A DNA stretch of 64,000 nucleotides from Alphaproteobacteria bacterium (GTDB lineage Bacteria; Pseudomonadota; Alphaproteobacteria; JANSWW01): the NCBI GenBank assembly GCA_024743275.1, contig JANSWW010000015.1, positions 1 to 64,000 of the forward strand. Direction: 5' to 3'. A program made the translations under genes and the position numbers. Below, one piece after another: positions 7,329-20,931 of this stretch; position 1 is the first letter of the stretch; every line of letters begins with the position of its first letter. The notes below the pieces were generated by a model. The model saw only the letters and a list, made by a program, of their open reading frames with translations. It searched no databases and was not told the DNA's origin.

Positions 7329-8792
7329 ATGACCAATCGCATGCTTTCTTTCGTGAACAACGAAAAGCAGATGCCGGACAAACGTGCCGCCGAGGAGCGC
7401 CGTCAGGATTTCCGCGAAATCTATGACGAGTTCGACCCGAAACGGGCGGAAACCCAGGCGAGCCGCTGCAGTCAGTGCGGAATTCCGTTCTGCCAGGTGC
7501 ACTGCCCGCTGCAGAACAATATCCCTGATTGGCTTATGCTTACTGCCGAGGGACGGCTGGAGGAGGCGTATGAGGTCTCGTCCGCGACCAACAACATGCC
7601 GGAGGTCTGCGGCCGGATCTGTCCCCAGGACCGTCTGTGTGAAGGCAACTGCGTCATCGAGAAGGGCTTCGAATCGGTCACCATCGGATCGGTCGAGAAG
7701 TACATCACCGACACCGCCTGGGAAAAAGGCTGGGTCAAGCCGCCGAAGCCGAAAAAGGAACTCGGCCGCTCGGTGGGCATCATCGGCGCCGGGCCCGGCG
7801 GGCTGGCGGCCGCCGAGCAGCTCCGCAAGAAGGGATACGAGATCCACGTCTACGACCGCTACGACCGGGTCGGCGGCCTGATGATCTACGGCATCCCGGG
7901 CTTCAAGCTGGAAAAGGAAGTGATCATCCGGCGCTGGAAGCTGTTGGAGGAGGGGGGCATCACCTTCCACCTCAACTGCGAGATCGGCAAGGACGTGACC
8001 CTCGACCAGCTGCGCCTGCGCCATGACGCTGTGCTGATCGCCACCGGCGTCTACAAGGCGCGGGCCATCAAGGTGCCGGGTGTCGGCCTCGACGGCGTCG
8101 TCCCGGCCCTGGACTATCTCACCGCCTCCAACCGTCAGGGTCTTGGCGACAGCGTGCCGCGCCTGGAAGACGGCACCTTGAACGCCGAGGGCAAGGACGT
8201 CGTCGTGGTCGGCGGCGGCGACACCGCCATGGACTGCGTGCGGACCGCCGTTCGCCAGGGCGCGAAGTCCGTCAAATGTGTCTATCGCCGGGACCGGGCC
8301 AACATGCCGGGGTCCCAGCGCGAGGTGTACAACGCCGAGGAGGAGGGGGTGGAATTCGTCTGGCTGGCGGCACCCGAAGCCTTCGTCGGCGACGGCAAGG
8401 TCGACGGCGTGCGGGTGCAGCGGGTCCATCTCGGGGTGCCGGACTCGACCGGTCGTCAGGTGCCTAAGGTCATTCCGGACTCGAGCTATACCATCAAGGC
8501 GGATCTCGCCATCAAGGCGCTCGGCTTCGATCCGGAGGATGTCCCGACCATGTTTGGCGCCCCGGATCTTACCGTCAGCCAGTGGGGCACCATCAAGATC
8601 GATTTCCGCACCATGATGACGAAAGTACCGGGCGTGTTCGCCGCCGGCGACATCGTCCGCGGCGCCTCGCTCGTCGTTTGGGCGATCAAGGATGGCCGGG
8701 ACGCCGCCGAGCACATCCACGCCTATTGCGAGGCACAGGCCGCGGAAGGCGCCGAAAAGGGCGCCGACGCCAAGACGCACGCCGCCGCCTGA
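7329..8792 (+). CDS. gltD: Glutamate synthase (NADPH), small subunit
   Basis: 487 aa. Beta subunit of GOGAT: it takes electrons from NADPH through FAD to the large subunit, which forms glutamate from glutamine and 2-oxoglutarate. The N-terminal ferredoxin-like cysteine clusters are visible (CSQCGIPFCQVHC and CGRICPQDRLCEGNC). A FAD-binding GAGPGG and an NADPH-binding GGGDTAMDC follow. ATG 7329 has GGGGA about 8 bp upstream. The order gltD-gltB is inverted relative to Escherichia coli but is seen in other alphaproteobacteria. gltB starts 29 bp downstream, so the two form one operon. Confidence 0.96.
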   Translation: MTNRMLSFVNNEKQMPDKRAAEERRQDFREIYDEFDPKRAETQASRCSQCGIPFCQVHCPLQNNIPDWLMLTAEGRLEEAYEVSSATNNMPEVCGRICPQDRLCEGNCVIEKGFESVTIGSVEKYITDTAWEKGWVKPPKPKKELGRSVGIIGAGPGGLAAAEQLRKKGYEIHVYDRYDRVGGLMIYGIPGFKLEKEVIIRRWKLLEEGGITFHLNCEIGKDVTLDQLRLRHDAVLIATGVYKARAIKVPGVGLDGVVPALDYLTASNRQGLGDSVPRLEDGTLNAEGKDVVVVGGGDTAMDCVRTAVRQGAKSVKCVYRRDRANMPGSQREVYNAEEEGVEFVWLAAPEAFVGDGKVDGVRVQRVHLGVPDSTGRQVPKVIPDSSYTIKADLAIKALGFDPEDVPTMFGAPDLTVSQWGTIKIDFRTMMTKVPGVFAAGDIVRGASLVVWAIKDGRDAAEHIHAYCEAQAAEGAEKGADAKTHAAA

Positions 8793-8821
8793 CGTCGGGC
8801 CGCCTGAGTAAGGACAGAGAG

Positions 8822-13405
<4,584 letters not shown>

Positions 13406-13417
<12 letters not shown>

Positions 13418-13455
13418 CCGGCGACGACTGACCGGCAATGACTGACGGGCGACGC
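13406..13455. repeat. 14-bp tandem repeat across the gltB stop codon
   Basis: Units GGCGACGACTGACC at 13406-13419 and 13420-13433 are identical. A third diverged unit lies at 13434-13447 and a partial one follows. The gltB TGA lies inside the first unit, and each later unit carries a TGA in another phase. It looks like replication slippage at the end of the gene. Confidence 0.85.
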
Positions 13456-13477
13456 CTAAACCGGTTTCTCCGCGGGG

Positions 13478-14668
13478 TCAGACCACATTCCGTTCGAGGA
13501 TAAGGTCGCCCCGTGCGAACCGGTCATAGGCGAAACGGCTGAGATCCAGCGTCCGGTAGCCGCCGGACAGGATCAGCTCGCTGATCGCCCGGCCGACGGC
13601 GGGCGACTGCTGCAGGCCATGGCCCGAGAACCCGTTGGCCAGCATCAGGCCCGGGGCCTCCGGATGGGGTCCCAGAATGCCGTTGTGGTCGACCGGGTTC
13701 ATGTCGTAGTGGCCTGCCCAGGCCCGCTCCAATTTCAGGCTCTCGAACGCCGGGATACGGTTGGCGAGTGACGGCCAGATGATGTCCTCGAACAGGCTCC
13801 AATCCGGCTCCAGGGCGCTGGTTTCCGGTTCCCGGTCCGCGGGCGGGTTCACACCGCTCAGAAAGGCGTCGCCCTCGGGGCGGAGATAGACGCCGGTATG
13901 GTCGATGGTCAGCGGCGGCGGCGGGTTCAGTTTCTCCCGGCATTTCAAGACAAAGACCGTGCGGGTGCGCGGCTCGACCGGCAGATCGATGTCGGCGGCC
14001 CGGCACAAGGCCCCGGCATGGGGTCCGGCGGCGTTGACCACCGTGTCGGCGAGGATCGTCTCGCCGCTCCCAAGGCGCACTCCGACCACCCGGGCGCCTT
14101 TGCGCAGCAGCCGTGCCTCCGCCTTGATGTATTCGGCTCCCTGGTCGCGGGCCTTTCGCTTGAACGCGTTGAGCACCAGGGAGGGGTCGAACCAGCCCTC
14201 ATTGGCCATGCCCAGGCTCGCCCCCGCCAGATCGTCGGTGTTCATCCAGGGATAACGGGCCTTAAGGTCGTCCGCGCTCAGCAGGGTGATATCGGCGCCG
14301 CCCGCCCGCTGGATGCGGTTGTTGTCCTCGAGGATCGGCACCCCTTCCGCTCCGGCGAGGAACAGATAGCCATTCTCTCGGAACTGCGGGTCCGGCCGGT
14401 CGCCGTCGACTTCGAGCAGATCCGGCATACGGCGCAAGAAATCGGCGCCGAACAGGCCGATCGCGACATTCTCGGGTGTGGAGAATTGTTGGCGGATCGA
14501 GGCGCAGGACAGGGTCGTCGAGGCCGTTTCGTAGGTCGGGTCGCGCTCCACCACCACACAGCGCCCGGTGAAGTCCGGATCGGCGGTGAGGAAATAGGCG
14601 ATGGCCGATCCGACGGCCCCGCCCCCGACGATCGCGACCGCCGCCCGAGAGCTCTCTTCCAACGCCAT
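13478..14668 (-). CDS. FAD-dependent amine/D-amino-acid oxidase family protein
   Basis: 396 aa. An N-terminal dinucleotide-binding motif GGGAVGSAIAYFL (about 15-27) starts a DAO-type fold (glycine oxidase, sarcosine oxidase, D-amino-acid dehydrogenase). The C-terminal GLMLANGFSGHGLQQSPAVG is the conserved second FAD-contact region of this family. It should oxidise a secondary or D-amine to an imine with FAD; the substrate is not predictable. The gene is convergent with gltB and divergent from glnD, with only 69 bp between the starts of this gene and glnD. Confidence 0.85.
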   Translation of the reverse strand: MALEESSRAAVAIVGGGAVGSAIAYFLTADPDFTGRCVVVERDPTYETASTTLSCASIRQQFSTPENVAIGLFGADFLRRMPDLLEVDGDRPDPQFRENGYLFLAGAEGVPILEDNNRIQRAGGADITLLSADDLKARYPWMNTDDLAGASLGMANEGWFDPSLVLNAFKRKARDQGAEYIKAEARLLRKGARVVGVRLGSGETILADTVVNAAGPHAGALCRAADIDLPVEPRTRTVFVLKCREKLNPPPPLTIDHTGVYLRPEGDAFLSGVNPPADREPETSALEPDWSLFEDIIWPSLANRIPAFESLKLERAWAGHYDMNPVDHNGILGPHPEAPGLMLANGFSGHGLQQSPAVGRAISELILSGGYRTLDLSRFAYDRFARGDLILERNVV

Positions 14669-14737
14669 GCATTCGCCCCCTTCTCGTTCTGTGTTAATGG
14701 CTTACCCTCACTGTTCGGTGACACGAAAGCAGGGATC

Positions 14738-17539
14738 ATGCGACTGCAAAAGGAAAAACAACAAGCGCCCGCCTTCGGCCGTCTGCGCCGGCGCAAGCGC
14801 TGGTCGCCCCTTGATGTCGAGGCGATGAAAAGCCGCCTGGAAGCCGTCCATGTCGAAGCCGAGCGCCAGGGCGAGGATCCCCGCGCGGCGGTCCTGCAAA
14901 CCGCCCGGGAGGATTTTGTGGGCGCCCGTGAGGCGGTGCGCGACCGGTTCCTCGAGACCAATGACGGGGAGATGGCGATCCACGCCCTCTCGCACGCGAC
15001 CGACGCGGTCATCCGGGCCCTGTTCCATGTGGTCACCCATGTGCTCTATCCGGCCCCCAATCCCAGCGAGGGCGACCGCATCGCCCTGGTCGCCGTCGGC
15101 GGCTACGGCCGGGGGGAGATGGCGCCGTTCTCGGATATCGACCTTCTGTTCCTGACCGCCGTGCGGCGGGCCCCCCGGGTCGAACAGGTGATCGAGGGGC
15201 TGCTCTATTTCCTGTGGGATCTGGGCCTCAAGGTCGGCCAGTCCTCCCGCACCGTGGACGACTGCCTGCGGCTGGCCGCCCAGGACGTGACGATCCGGAC
15301 CACCCTGGTCGACGCGCGCCTGCTGGACGGGGACGAGGCCCTGTATCGGACGCTGGAGAAAAGCTTCGCCGATAGCATCACCCCCTCGGTGATCGTCTCC
15401 TTCATGGAAGCGAAGCTGGCGGAGGCGGAGGAAAGGCGCGGACGGCTGGGCGACAGCCGCTATGTGCTGGAGCCGAACATCAAGGACGGCAAGGGCGGCC
15501 TGCGCGATCTCCACACGCTGCTCTGGATCGCCAAGGTCGCCTACGGCACCCAGACGGTGGACCATCTGGTCGCCCAGGACGCCATCAACCAAACCGATGC
15601 CCGTCAGCTCATCAAAGCGCAGAAATATCTTTGGACCCTGCGCTGTCACCTCCATTGGCTGACCGAAAGGGCCGAGGAGCGGCTGACCTTCGACGTCCAG
15701 CCGGAGCTTGCAGCCCGGATGGGCTATATGGACCGGGTCAGCAACAAGGCGGTGGAGCGCTTCATGAAGCACTACTTCACCGTCGCCAAGAAGATGGGGG
15801 ATCTGACACGGATCTTCTGCGCCGCCATCGAGGCGGAACATCAGCGCAAACCCCGTCTGCGGCTGCCGAGCCTGTTCCGTTCGACCCCTCAATTCGGCGA
15901 TCTCGCCCTGGTGCGCGATCGTCTCTCGGTCGGACGGGACGATGCCTTCGAGCACGATCCGGTCAACATTCTGCGGCTGTTCCACACCGCCATGACCGAG
16001 GATCTGTTGATCCATCCGCAGGCGCTGCGGTTGCTGCAGTCTTCGCTGAACCGGGTCGACAACGACTTGCGAAAGGACCCGGAGGCGAACCGGTTGTTCA
16101 TGGAGATCCTGGCCTCGCCGAAAGGGGCTGAACGCATGCTGCGCCGAATGAGCGAGGCCGGGGTTCTCGGAAAGTTCATCCCGGATTTCGGCCGGATCAG
16201 CGCGCAGATGCAGTTCGACATGTACCATGTGTTCACGACCGACGAGCACACGCTCAGGGCGGTCGGCATCCTGCATGAGATCGAGGCCGGCGATCTGAGC
16301 GAGATCGCCCCGATCGCCAGCCGGGTCGTCCATCTGGTCCAGTCCCGGCGGGCCCTCCATCTCGCCGTTTTCCTCCACGATATCGGCAAAGGCCGGCAGG
16401 AGGAGCACTCCCTGGTGGGGGAGCGGATCGCCAAACGGCTCGGCCCGCGCCTCGGCCTGACGGAGGAGGAGACCGAGACCACCGCCTGGCTGGTCCGGAA
16501 CCATCTCTACATGTCGCTCTACGCCTTCAACCGCGATGTCGACGATCCGAAGACGGTGCGCGACTTCTGCGATCTGGTGAAGTCGCCGGAACGGCTGCGG
16601 CTGCTCCTGGTCCTGACCGTGGCCGACATCCGCGCGACCAACGAGAAGATCTGGAACAATTGGAAGGCGACCCTGCTGCGGGAGCTCTACTACCGGGCGG
16701 TCGAGATGCTGTCCGGCGACGTTCCGGCGGCGGAACGGCAAAGGGCCCGGATCCAATCCCAGCAGCAGGCTCTCAAGGAAACGCTGCCGGACTTCAAAGA
16801 GGCCGATTTCGAGGCCTTCGTCTCGAAGACCTCGCCGTCCTATTGGCTTTCGGTCGACACGGAGACCCAGGCCCGCCATGCCCGCATGATGCGCGAGGCG
16901 ACGCGCCATGACGCCCCGTTGCTGATCGAGATGCGGGACATTCCGGATCGGGACGTGACCGAGGTGACGGTCTGCGCGACCGACCATCCGGGCCTGTTTT
17001 CCCAGATCGCCGGCGGTCTCGCCATCGTCGGAGTCAATGTCGTCGACGCTCGGATCCATACCATGTCCCACGGCATCGCCATCGACACGCTGCATGTCCA
17101 GTCGGCCGAGGCCGGGCCGGTGGAACGGCCCGCCGACCGGGCGCGGATCGCCAGTGCCATCGAACGGGCGGTCACCGGTGAGGTCTGGCTCACCTCCGAG
17201 CTCAAGAAACGGCCCGGACCGCTCCCGAAACGGGCCAAGGTCTTCCGGGTCTCGCCCCGGGTGCTCGTCGACAACAAGGCCAGTGCGACCAACACGGTGA
17301 TCGAGGTGAACGGTCTCGACCGCCCCGGCTTCCTCTGTGATGTGACCCGGGAGCTCAAGAATCTCGGCCTGCAGATCCACTCCGCCAAGATCGCGACCTA
17401 TGGCGAGATGGCGGTCGACGTCTTCTATGTGAAGGACGTGTTCGGGGTGAAGGTCGACCGGGACCGCAAGGTCAAGGAGATCAAGGACCGCCTGGCCAAG
17501 GTGATCAGCGGCGAGGAATCGGCGTGGGAAGCGGCCTGA
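14738..17539 (+). CDS. glnD: PII uridylyltransferase / uridylyl-removing enzyme
   Basis: 933 aa, the glutamine sensor that adds UMP to, and removes it from, PII proteins. The nucleotidyltransferase motif GGYGRGEMAPFSDIDLLFL (121-139, metal ligands D133 and D135), an HD hydrolase domain with HDIGKG near 545, and two C-terminal ACT domains (about 740-810 and 854-925) are all in place. ATG 14738 follows AGGG. The frame runs open upstream, but that part is antisense to the oxidase gene and is not coding. murJ follows after 16 bp. With gltBD next to it this is a nitrogen-assimilation block. Confidence 0.96.
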   Translation: MRLQKEKQQAPAFGRLRRRKRWSPLDVEAMKSRLEAVHVEAERQGEDPRAAVLQTAREDFVGAREAVRDRFLETNDGEMAIHALSHATDAVIRALFHVVTHVLYPAPNPSEGDRIALVAVGGYGRGEMAPFSDIDLLFLTAVRRAPRVEQVIEGLLYFLWDLGLKVGQSSRTVDDCLRLAAQDVTIRTTLVDARLLDGDEALYRTLEKSFADSITPSVIVSFMEAKLAEAEERRGRLGDSRYVLEPNIKDGKGGLRDLHTLLWIAKVAYGTQTVDHLVAQDAINQTDARQLIKAQKYLWTLRCHLHWLTERAEERLTFDVQPELAARMGYMDRVSNKAVERFMKHYFTVAKKMGDLTRIFCAAIEAEHQRKPRLRLPSLFRSTPQFGDLALVRDRLSVGRDDAFEHDPVNILRLFHTAMTEDLLIHPQALRLLQSSLNRVDNDLRKDPEANRLFMEILASPKGAERMLRRMSEAGVLGKFIPDFGRISAQMQFDMYHVFTTDEHTLRAVGILHEIEAGDLSEIAPIASRVVHLVQSRRALHLAVFLHDIGKGRQEEHSLVGERIAKRLGPRLGLTEEETETTAWLVRNHLYMSLYAFNRDVDDPKTVRDFCDLVKSPERLRLLLVLTVADIRATNEKIWNNWKATLLRELYYRAVEMLSGDVPAAERQRARIQSQQQALKETLPDFKEADFEAFVSKTSPSYWLSVDTETQARHARMMREATRHDAPLLIEMRDIPDRDVTEVTVCATDHPGLFSQIAGGLAIVGVNVVDARIHTMSHGIAIDTLHVQSAEAGPVERPADRARIASAIERAVTGEVWLTSELKKRPGPLPKRAKVFRVSPRVLVDNKASATNTVIEVNGLDRPGFLCDVTRELKNLGLQIHSAKIATYGEMAVDVFYVKDVFGVKVDRDRKVKEIKDRLAKVISGEESAWEAA

Positions 17540-17555
17540 GGAGCGGGAGCCTCCC

Positions 17556-19118
17556 ATGAGTCTGGGCCGGAACATCCTCACGGTCGGCGGGTTCACCCTG
17601 CTGAGCCGGATCACCGGATTTGTCCGGGATATTCTGATCGCCGCCCTGCTCGGGGCCGGACCGGTCGCGGACGCCTTTTTCGTCGCCTTTAAATTTCCGA
17701 ATTTTTTCAGGCGCTTGTCTGGTGAGGGAGCGCTGACTGCGGCCTTCGTTCCGCTTTTCTCGGAAAAGCTGGAGCAGGAGGGGCGGGAGGCGGCCCGCTT
17801 TTTCGCCGGCCGGGTCGTTTCGGTCGCGCTGGTGATCCTGCTGGGCTTCCTGGTCGTCATGGAAATCATCATGCCCTGGGCCATGCATGTGCTGGCGCCG
17901 GGCTTCGTTGATAACCCGGAACAATTCGATCTGACGGTGGATCTGACACGGATCACCTTCGGCTATCTGCCGCTGATCAGTCTTATGGCCCTGCTCGGCG
18001 GCGTGATGAACACGCTGGATCGTTTCGCGGCCATGGCGGCGGCGCCGATCCTGCTGAACGTGATTTTGGTGGTGACGCTCATCACGGTCTTCCTGCAGGA
18101 GATCACGCCGGGCAGCCCGACCGTCGGCTATTGGCTCGCCTGGGCGGTGGCCGGGGCCGGGGCGGCCCAATTCTTCTGGCTTGTCGGCGCCTGCCACAGG
18201 GCCGGTTTCGACATCCCCCTGCCGCGGCCCCGTCTGACGCCGGGCATCGTGAAACTGTTCAAGCTGATGGGTCCGGCGGCGATCGGGGCCGGGGTCATGC
18301 AGATCAATTTGGTGATCGACGTGGTGCTGGCCTCCCTGTTGGCCGAGGGATCGGTGGCGTTCCTCTATTATGCCGACCGGGTCAATCAGTTGCCGCTGGG
18401 GGTCATCGGGGTGGCCGCCGGGACCGCCCTGCTGCCGCTTCTGTCGCGGCAGGCCGCCAAGGGCGACGATGCGGGGGCGGCCCATAGTCTCAATCGGGGG
18501 ATCGAGCTGGTTTTCCTGCTGACCCTGCCGGCGGCGGTCGGCCTGATCGTATTGTCGGATCTCGTTGTGACCGTGTTGTTCGAGCGGGGGGCGTTCACGC
18601 CGGAGGACACGCTGGCGACCGCGGGCGCGCTGGCGGCCTATGCCCTGGGCTTGCCGGCCTTCGCCCTGGTCAAGGTCTTCACCCCCGCCTTCTTCGCCCG
18701 GCAGGACACCAAGACGCCGGTCAAGATCGCCGCCGTGATGGTGGTGATCAATCTCATCGCCAATCTGATCCTGATGCAGTACTTCGCCCATGTCGGACTA
18801 GCGCTGGCGACGGCGCTCAGTTCGACGCTCAACGCCCTGGCCTTGGCCGTCGTTCTGTATCGCCGGGGGCTGATGCGTCCCGATGCCCGGCTGTGGCGCC
18901 GCATGGGGGCCACGGTGCTCGCCTCGGCCCTGATGGCGGCGGCGGTGCTCGGGATTGTCGCGGTGCTGCCGCGGGTCCTGCTTGTGGACGGGTTCGGCCC
19001 CTTGGTCGGCCTTGCGGTGGCCATTGGAGGCGGGGTGTTGGTCTTCGCGCTCGCCGCCATGGCCACCGGGGCCGCCCGCCCGGCCGAGGTGAAGGATCTT
19101 CTGAAGGGCCGGGCCTAA
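17556..19118 (+). CDS. murJ: Lipid II flippase MurJ
   Basis: 520 aa, MOP-superfamily membrane protein of about 14 helices. It moves lipid II across the inner membrane for peptidoglycan synthesis. The N-terminal block (TLLSRITGFVRDILIA, then ADAFFVAFKFPNFFRR) is diagnostic. It directly follows glnD, a conserved alphaproteobacterial order. A GC-rich hairpin followed by a short T-run lies about 60 bp downstream. Confidence 0.95.
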   Translation: MSLGRNILTVGGFTLLSRITGFVRDILIAALLGAGPVADAFFVAFKFPNFFRRLSGEGALTAAFVPLFSEKLEQEGREAARFFAGRVVSVALVILLGFLVVMEIIMPWAMHVLAPGFVDNPEQFDLTVDLTRITFGYLPLISLMALLGGVMNTLDRFAAMAAAPILLNVILVVTLITVFLQEITPGSPTVGYWLAWAVAGAGAAQFFWLVGACHRAGFDIPLPRPRLTPGIVKLFKLMGPAAIGAGVMQINLVIDVVLASLLAEGSVAFLYYADRVNQLPLGVIGVAAGTALLPLLSRQAAKGDDAGAAHSLNRGIELVFLLTLPAAVGLIVLSDLVVTVLFERGAFTPEDTLATAGALAAYALGLPAFALVKVFTPAFFARQDTKTPVKIAAVMVVINLIANLILMQYFAHVGLALATALSSTLNALALAVVLYRRGLMRPDARLWRRMGATVLASALMAAAVLGIVAVLPRVLLVDGFGPLVGLAVAIGGGVLVFALAAMATGAARPAEVKDLLKGRA

Positions 19119-19176
19119 GCCTCCTATGACTCGACCACCCTGCGGCTTGACCGGGGGCGGGCAAATGGGCGATAGA

Positions 19177-19204
19177 GCCGCGCTGCCTTCCGCGGCGCCT
19201 TTTC
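19177..19204 (+). terminator. Probable terminator after murJ
   Basis: GCCGCG (19177-19182), an 8-nt loop, CGCGGC (19191-19196), then GCC and a four-T run. The stem is good and the T-run weak, so it is a modest candidate. It sits between murJ and trpS. Confidence 0.4.
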
Positions 19205-19225
19205 AGCACAACAAGGTTGGTTCAC

Positions 19226-20242
19226 ATGTCAAAGGGCCTGATCTTTTCCGGCATTCAGCCCACCGGCAATCTGCATCTCGGCAATTATCTCGGGGCGATC
19301 CGCAATTGGGTGGCGCTCCAGGACGAATTCGATTGCCTGTTCTGCGTCGTCGACCTGCACGCCATCACGGTGGAGCAGGATCCGGCCGAACTGCGCCGCG
19401 CCACCGTTGAGCTGGCCGCCGGTCTGATCGCCGCCGGGATCGATCCGGAAAAGAACATCCTGTTCAACCAGGCGCTCAATCCGAACCACGCGGAACTCGC
19501 CTGGTTGTTCAATTGCGTCGCCCGCATCGGCTGGCTCAACCGGATGACCCAGTTCAAGGAGAAGGCGGGCAAACACCGGGAGAACGCGACGGTCGGCCTC
19601 TATGACTATCCCGTGCTGATGGCCGCCGACATCCTGGCCTATCGCGCCACCCATGTGCCGGTCGGCGAGGACCAGAAGCAGCATCTGGAACTGACCCGTG
19701 ACATCGCTCAGGCCTTCAACTCGCAATTCGGCAAGGATGTGTTCCCATTGCCGGAGCCGCAGATCTTCGGCGCCGCCACGAGGGTGATGTCCCTGCGGGA
19801 CGGGACCAAGAAGATGTCGAAGTCGGACAGCTCCGACTATTCGCGGATCAACATGACCGACGGTCCGGACGAGGTCGCGCTGAAGATCCGCAAGGCGAAG
19901 ACCGATCCGGAGCCGATTCCGGAAAAGGTCGAGGATCTCGGCGACCGGCCGGAGGCGAAGAATCTCATCGGCATCATGGCGGCGCTAACCGGCCGCACGG
20001 CCCAGGACGTGACGAGCGACTATGCCGGCAAAGGCTTCGGCGATTTCAAAAAGGGGTTGACCGAGGTGGCGGTCGAGGTTCTCGGCGGCGTCGGGGCGGA
20101 ATATCAAAGGCTGATGGCCGACCCCGAGCATGTCCAGGCGGTGCTCGCGCGCGGCGGCGAGAAGGCCCGGGCGCTCTCCGCGCCGGTGCTCCAGGACGCC
20201 TATGACGTGATGGGTTTCCTCGGGGTGAAAAGACCTTACTAA
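19226..20242 (+). CDS. trpS: Tryptophanyl-tRNA synthetase
   Basis: 338 aa, class I aminoacyl-tRNA synthetase. The HIGH-type signature is in [10 protein letters not shown] (about 10-19) and the KMSKS loop is at 195-199 (KKMSKSD). Length is normal for the family. ATG 19226 is used. An upstream in-frame TTG at 19217 has no better ribosome-binding site. Confidence 0.97.
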   Translation: MSKGLIFSGIQPTGNLHLGNYLGAIRNWVALQDEFDCLFCVVDLHAITVEQDPAELRRATVELAAGLIAAGIDPEKNILFNQALNPNHAELAWLFNCVARIGWLNRMTQFKEKAGKHRENATVGLYDYPVLMAADILAYRATHVPVGEDQKQHLELTRDIAQAFNSQFGKDVFPLPEPQIFGAATRVMSLRDGTKKMSKSDSSDYSRINMTDGPDEVALKIRKAKTDPEPIPEKVEDLGDRPEAKNLIGIMAALTGRTAQDVTSDYAGKGFGDFKKGLTEVAVEVLGGVGAEYQRLMADPEHVQAVLARGGEKARALSAPVLQDAYDVMGFLGVKRPY

Positions 20243-20262
20243 CGCGATCCGATCGTGGGCGG

Positions 20263-20291
20263 TTGAACCGGCGGGGGAAACGGCCCATTAT
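20263..20291 (+). promoter_or_regulatory. Candidate promoter of the Nfu gene
   Basis: TTGAAC (20263-20268), a 17-bp spacer, CATTAT (20286-20291). A small hairpin AGGAC/GTCCT (about 20295-20311) would lie in the leader, ahead of a purine-rich ribosome-binding site. No Fe-S regulator box was identified. Confidence 0.35.
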
Positions 20292-20334
20292 AAGAGGACC
20301 GATTTCGTCCTATTTGGGAAAAGAGAGATCTGAG

Positions 20335-20889
20335 ATGTTCATTCAGACCGAAGCCACGCCGAATCCGGCGACCGTCAAATTCATTCCGGGCCAGCCTGTG
20401 ATGGCGCAGGGCACCGCCTCCTTCCGCAGCCGCGACGACGCCGGCGTGTCGCCTCTGGCCCGCCGCCTCTTCGGGGTCGACGGCGTGACCGAAGTCTTCC
20501 TGGGCGACGACTTCATCTCGGTCACCAAGGCCGATGAGCGCGAGTGGCATCTGATGAAGCCTTCGATCCTCGGCGCGGTCATGGAGCACTACACCTCCGG
20601 CGATCCGGTCATGGTCGAAGGGGCCGAGGGCGCCGGCCATGCCGCCAGCGAGGACGATGACGAGGTCGTCGGTCAGATCAAGGAACTGCTCGACACGCGG
20701 GTGCGTCCGGCCGTGGCCCAGGATGGCGGCGACATCACGTTCCACAAATTCGAGGACGGCATCGTCTATCTGACCATGCTTGGCGCTTGCCAGGGCTGCC
20801 CCAGCTCGACCGCGACCCTGAAAATGGGGATCGAGAACATGCTGCGCCATTATATCCCCGAGGTTCTCGAAGTCCGCCCGGTGATGTAA
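20335..20889 (+). CDS. nfuA: Nfu-type iron-sulfur cluster carrier
   Basis: 184 aa. The N-terminal Nfu_N domain begins MFIQTEATPNPATVKF, and the C-terminal NifU domain carries the cluster-binding pair in GACQGCPSS (about 160-168). The family accepts Fe-S clusters from the assembly machinery and passes them to target enzymes; it is the bacterial counterpart of mitochondrial NFU1. A strong purine-rich leader (AAAAGAGAGATCTGAG) precedes ATG 20335. It is likely monocistronic, with trpS upstream and the convergent deacetylase gene downstream. Confidence 0.93.
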   Translation: MFIQTEATPNPATVKFIPGQPVMAQGTASFRSRDDAGVSPLARRLFGVDGVTEVFLGDDFISVTKADEREWHLMKPSILGAVMEHYTSGDPVMVEGAEGAGHAASEDDDEVVGQIKELLDTRVRPAVAQDGGDITFHKFEDGIVYLTMLGACQGCPSSTATLKMGIENMLRHYIPEVLEVRPVM

Positions 20890-20931
20890 CGCTTTGGCGT
20901 GGTCGCCCTTCGGGGCTTATCTAGGATCGGA

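Noticed and set aside
14708..17956. 1082-aa minus-strand open frame opposite glnD
   Set aside because: Antisense shadow typical of high-GC DNA. The plus strand has complete GlnD motifs.
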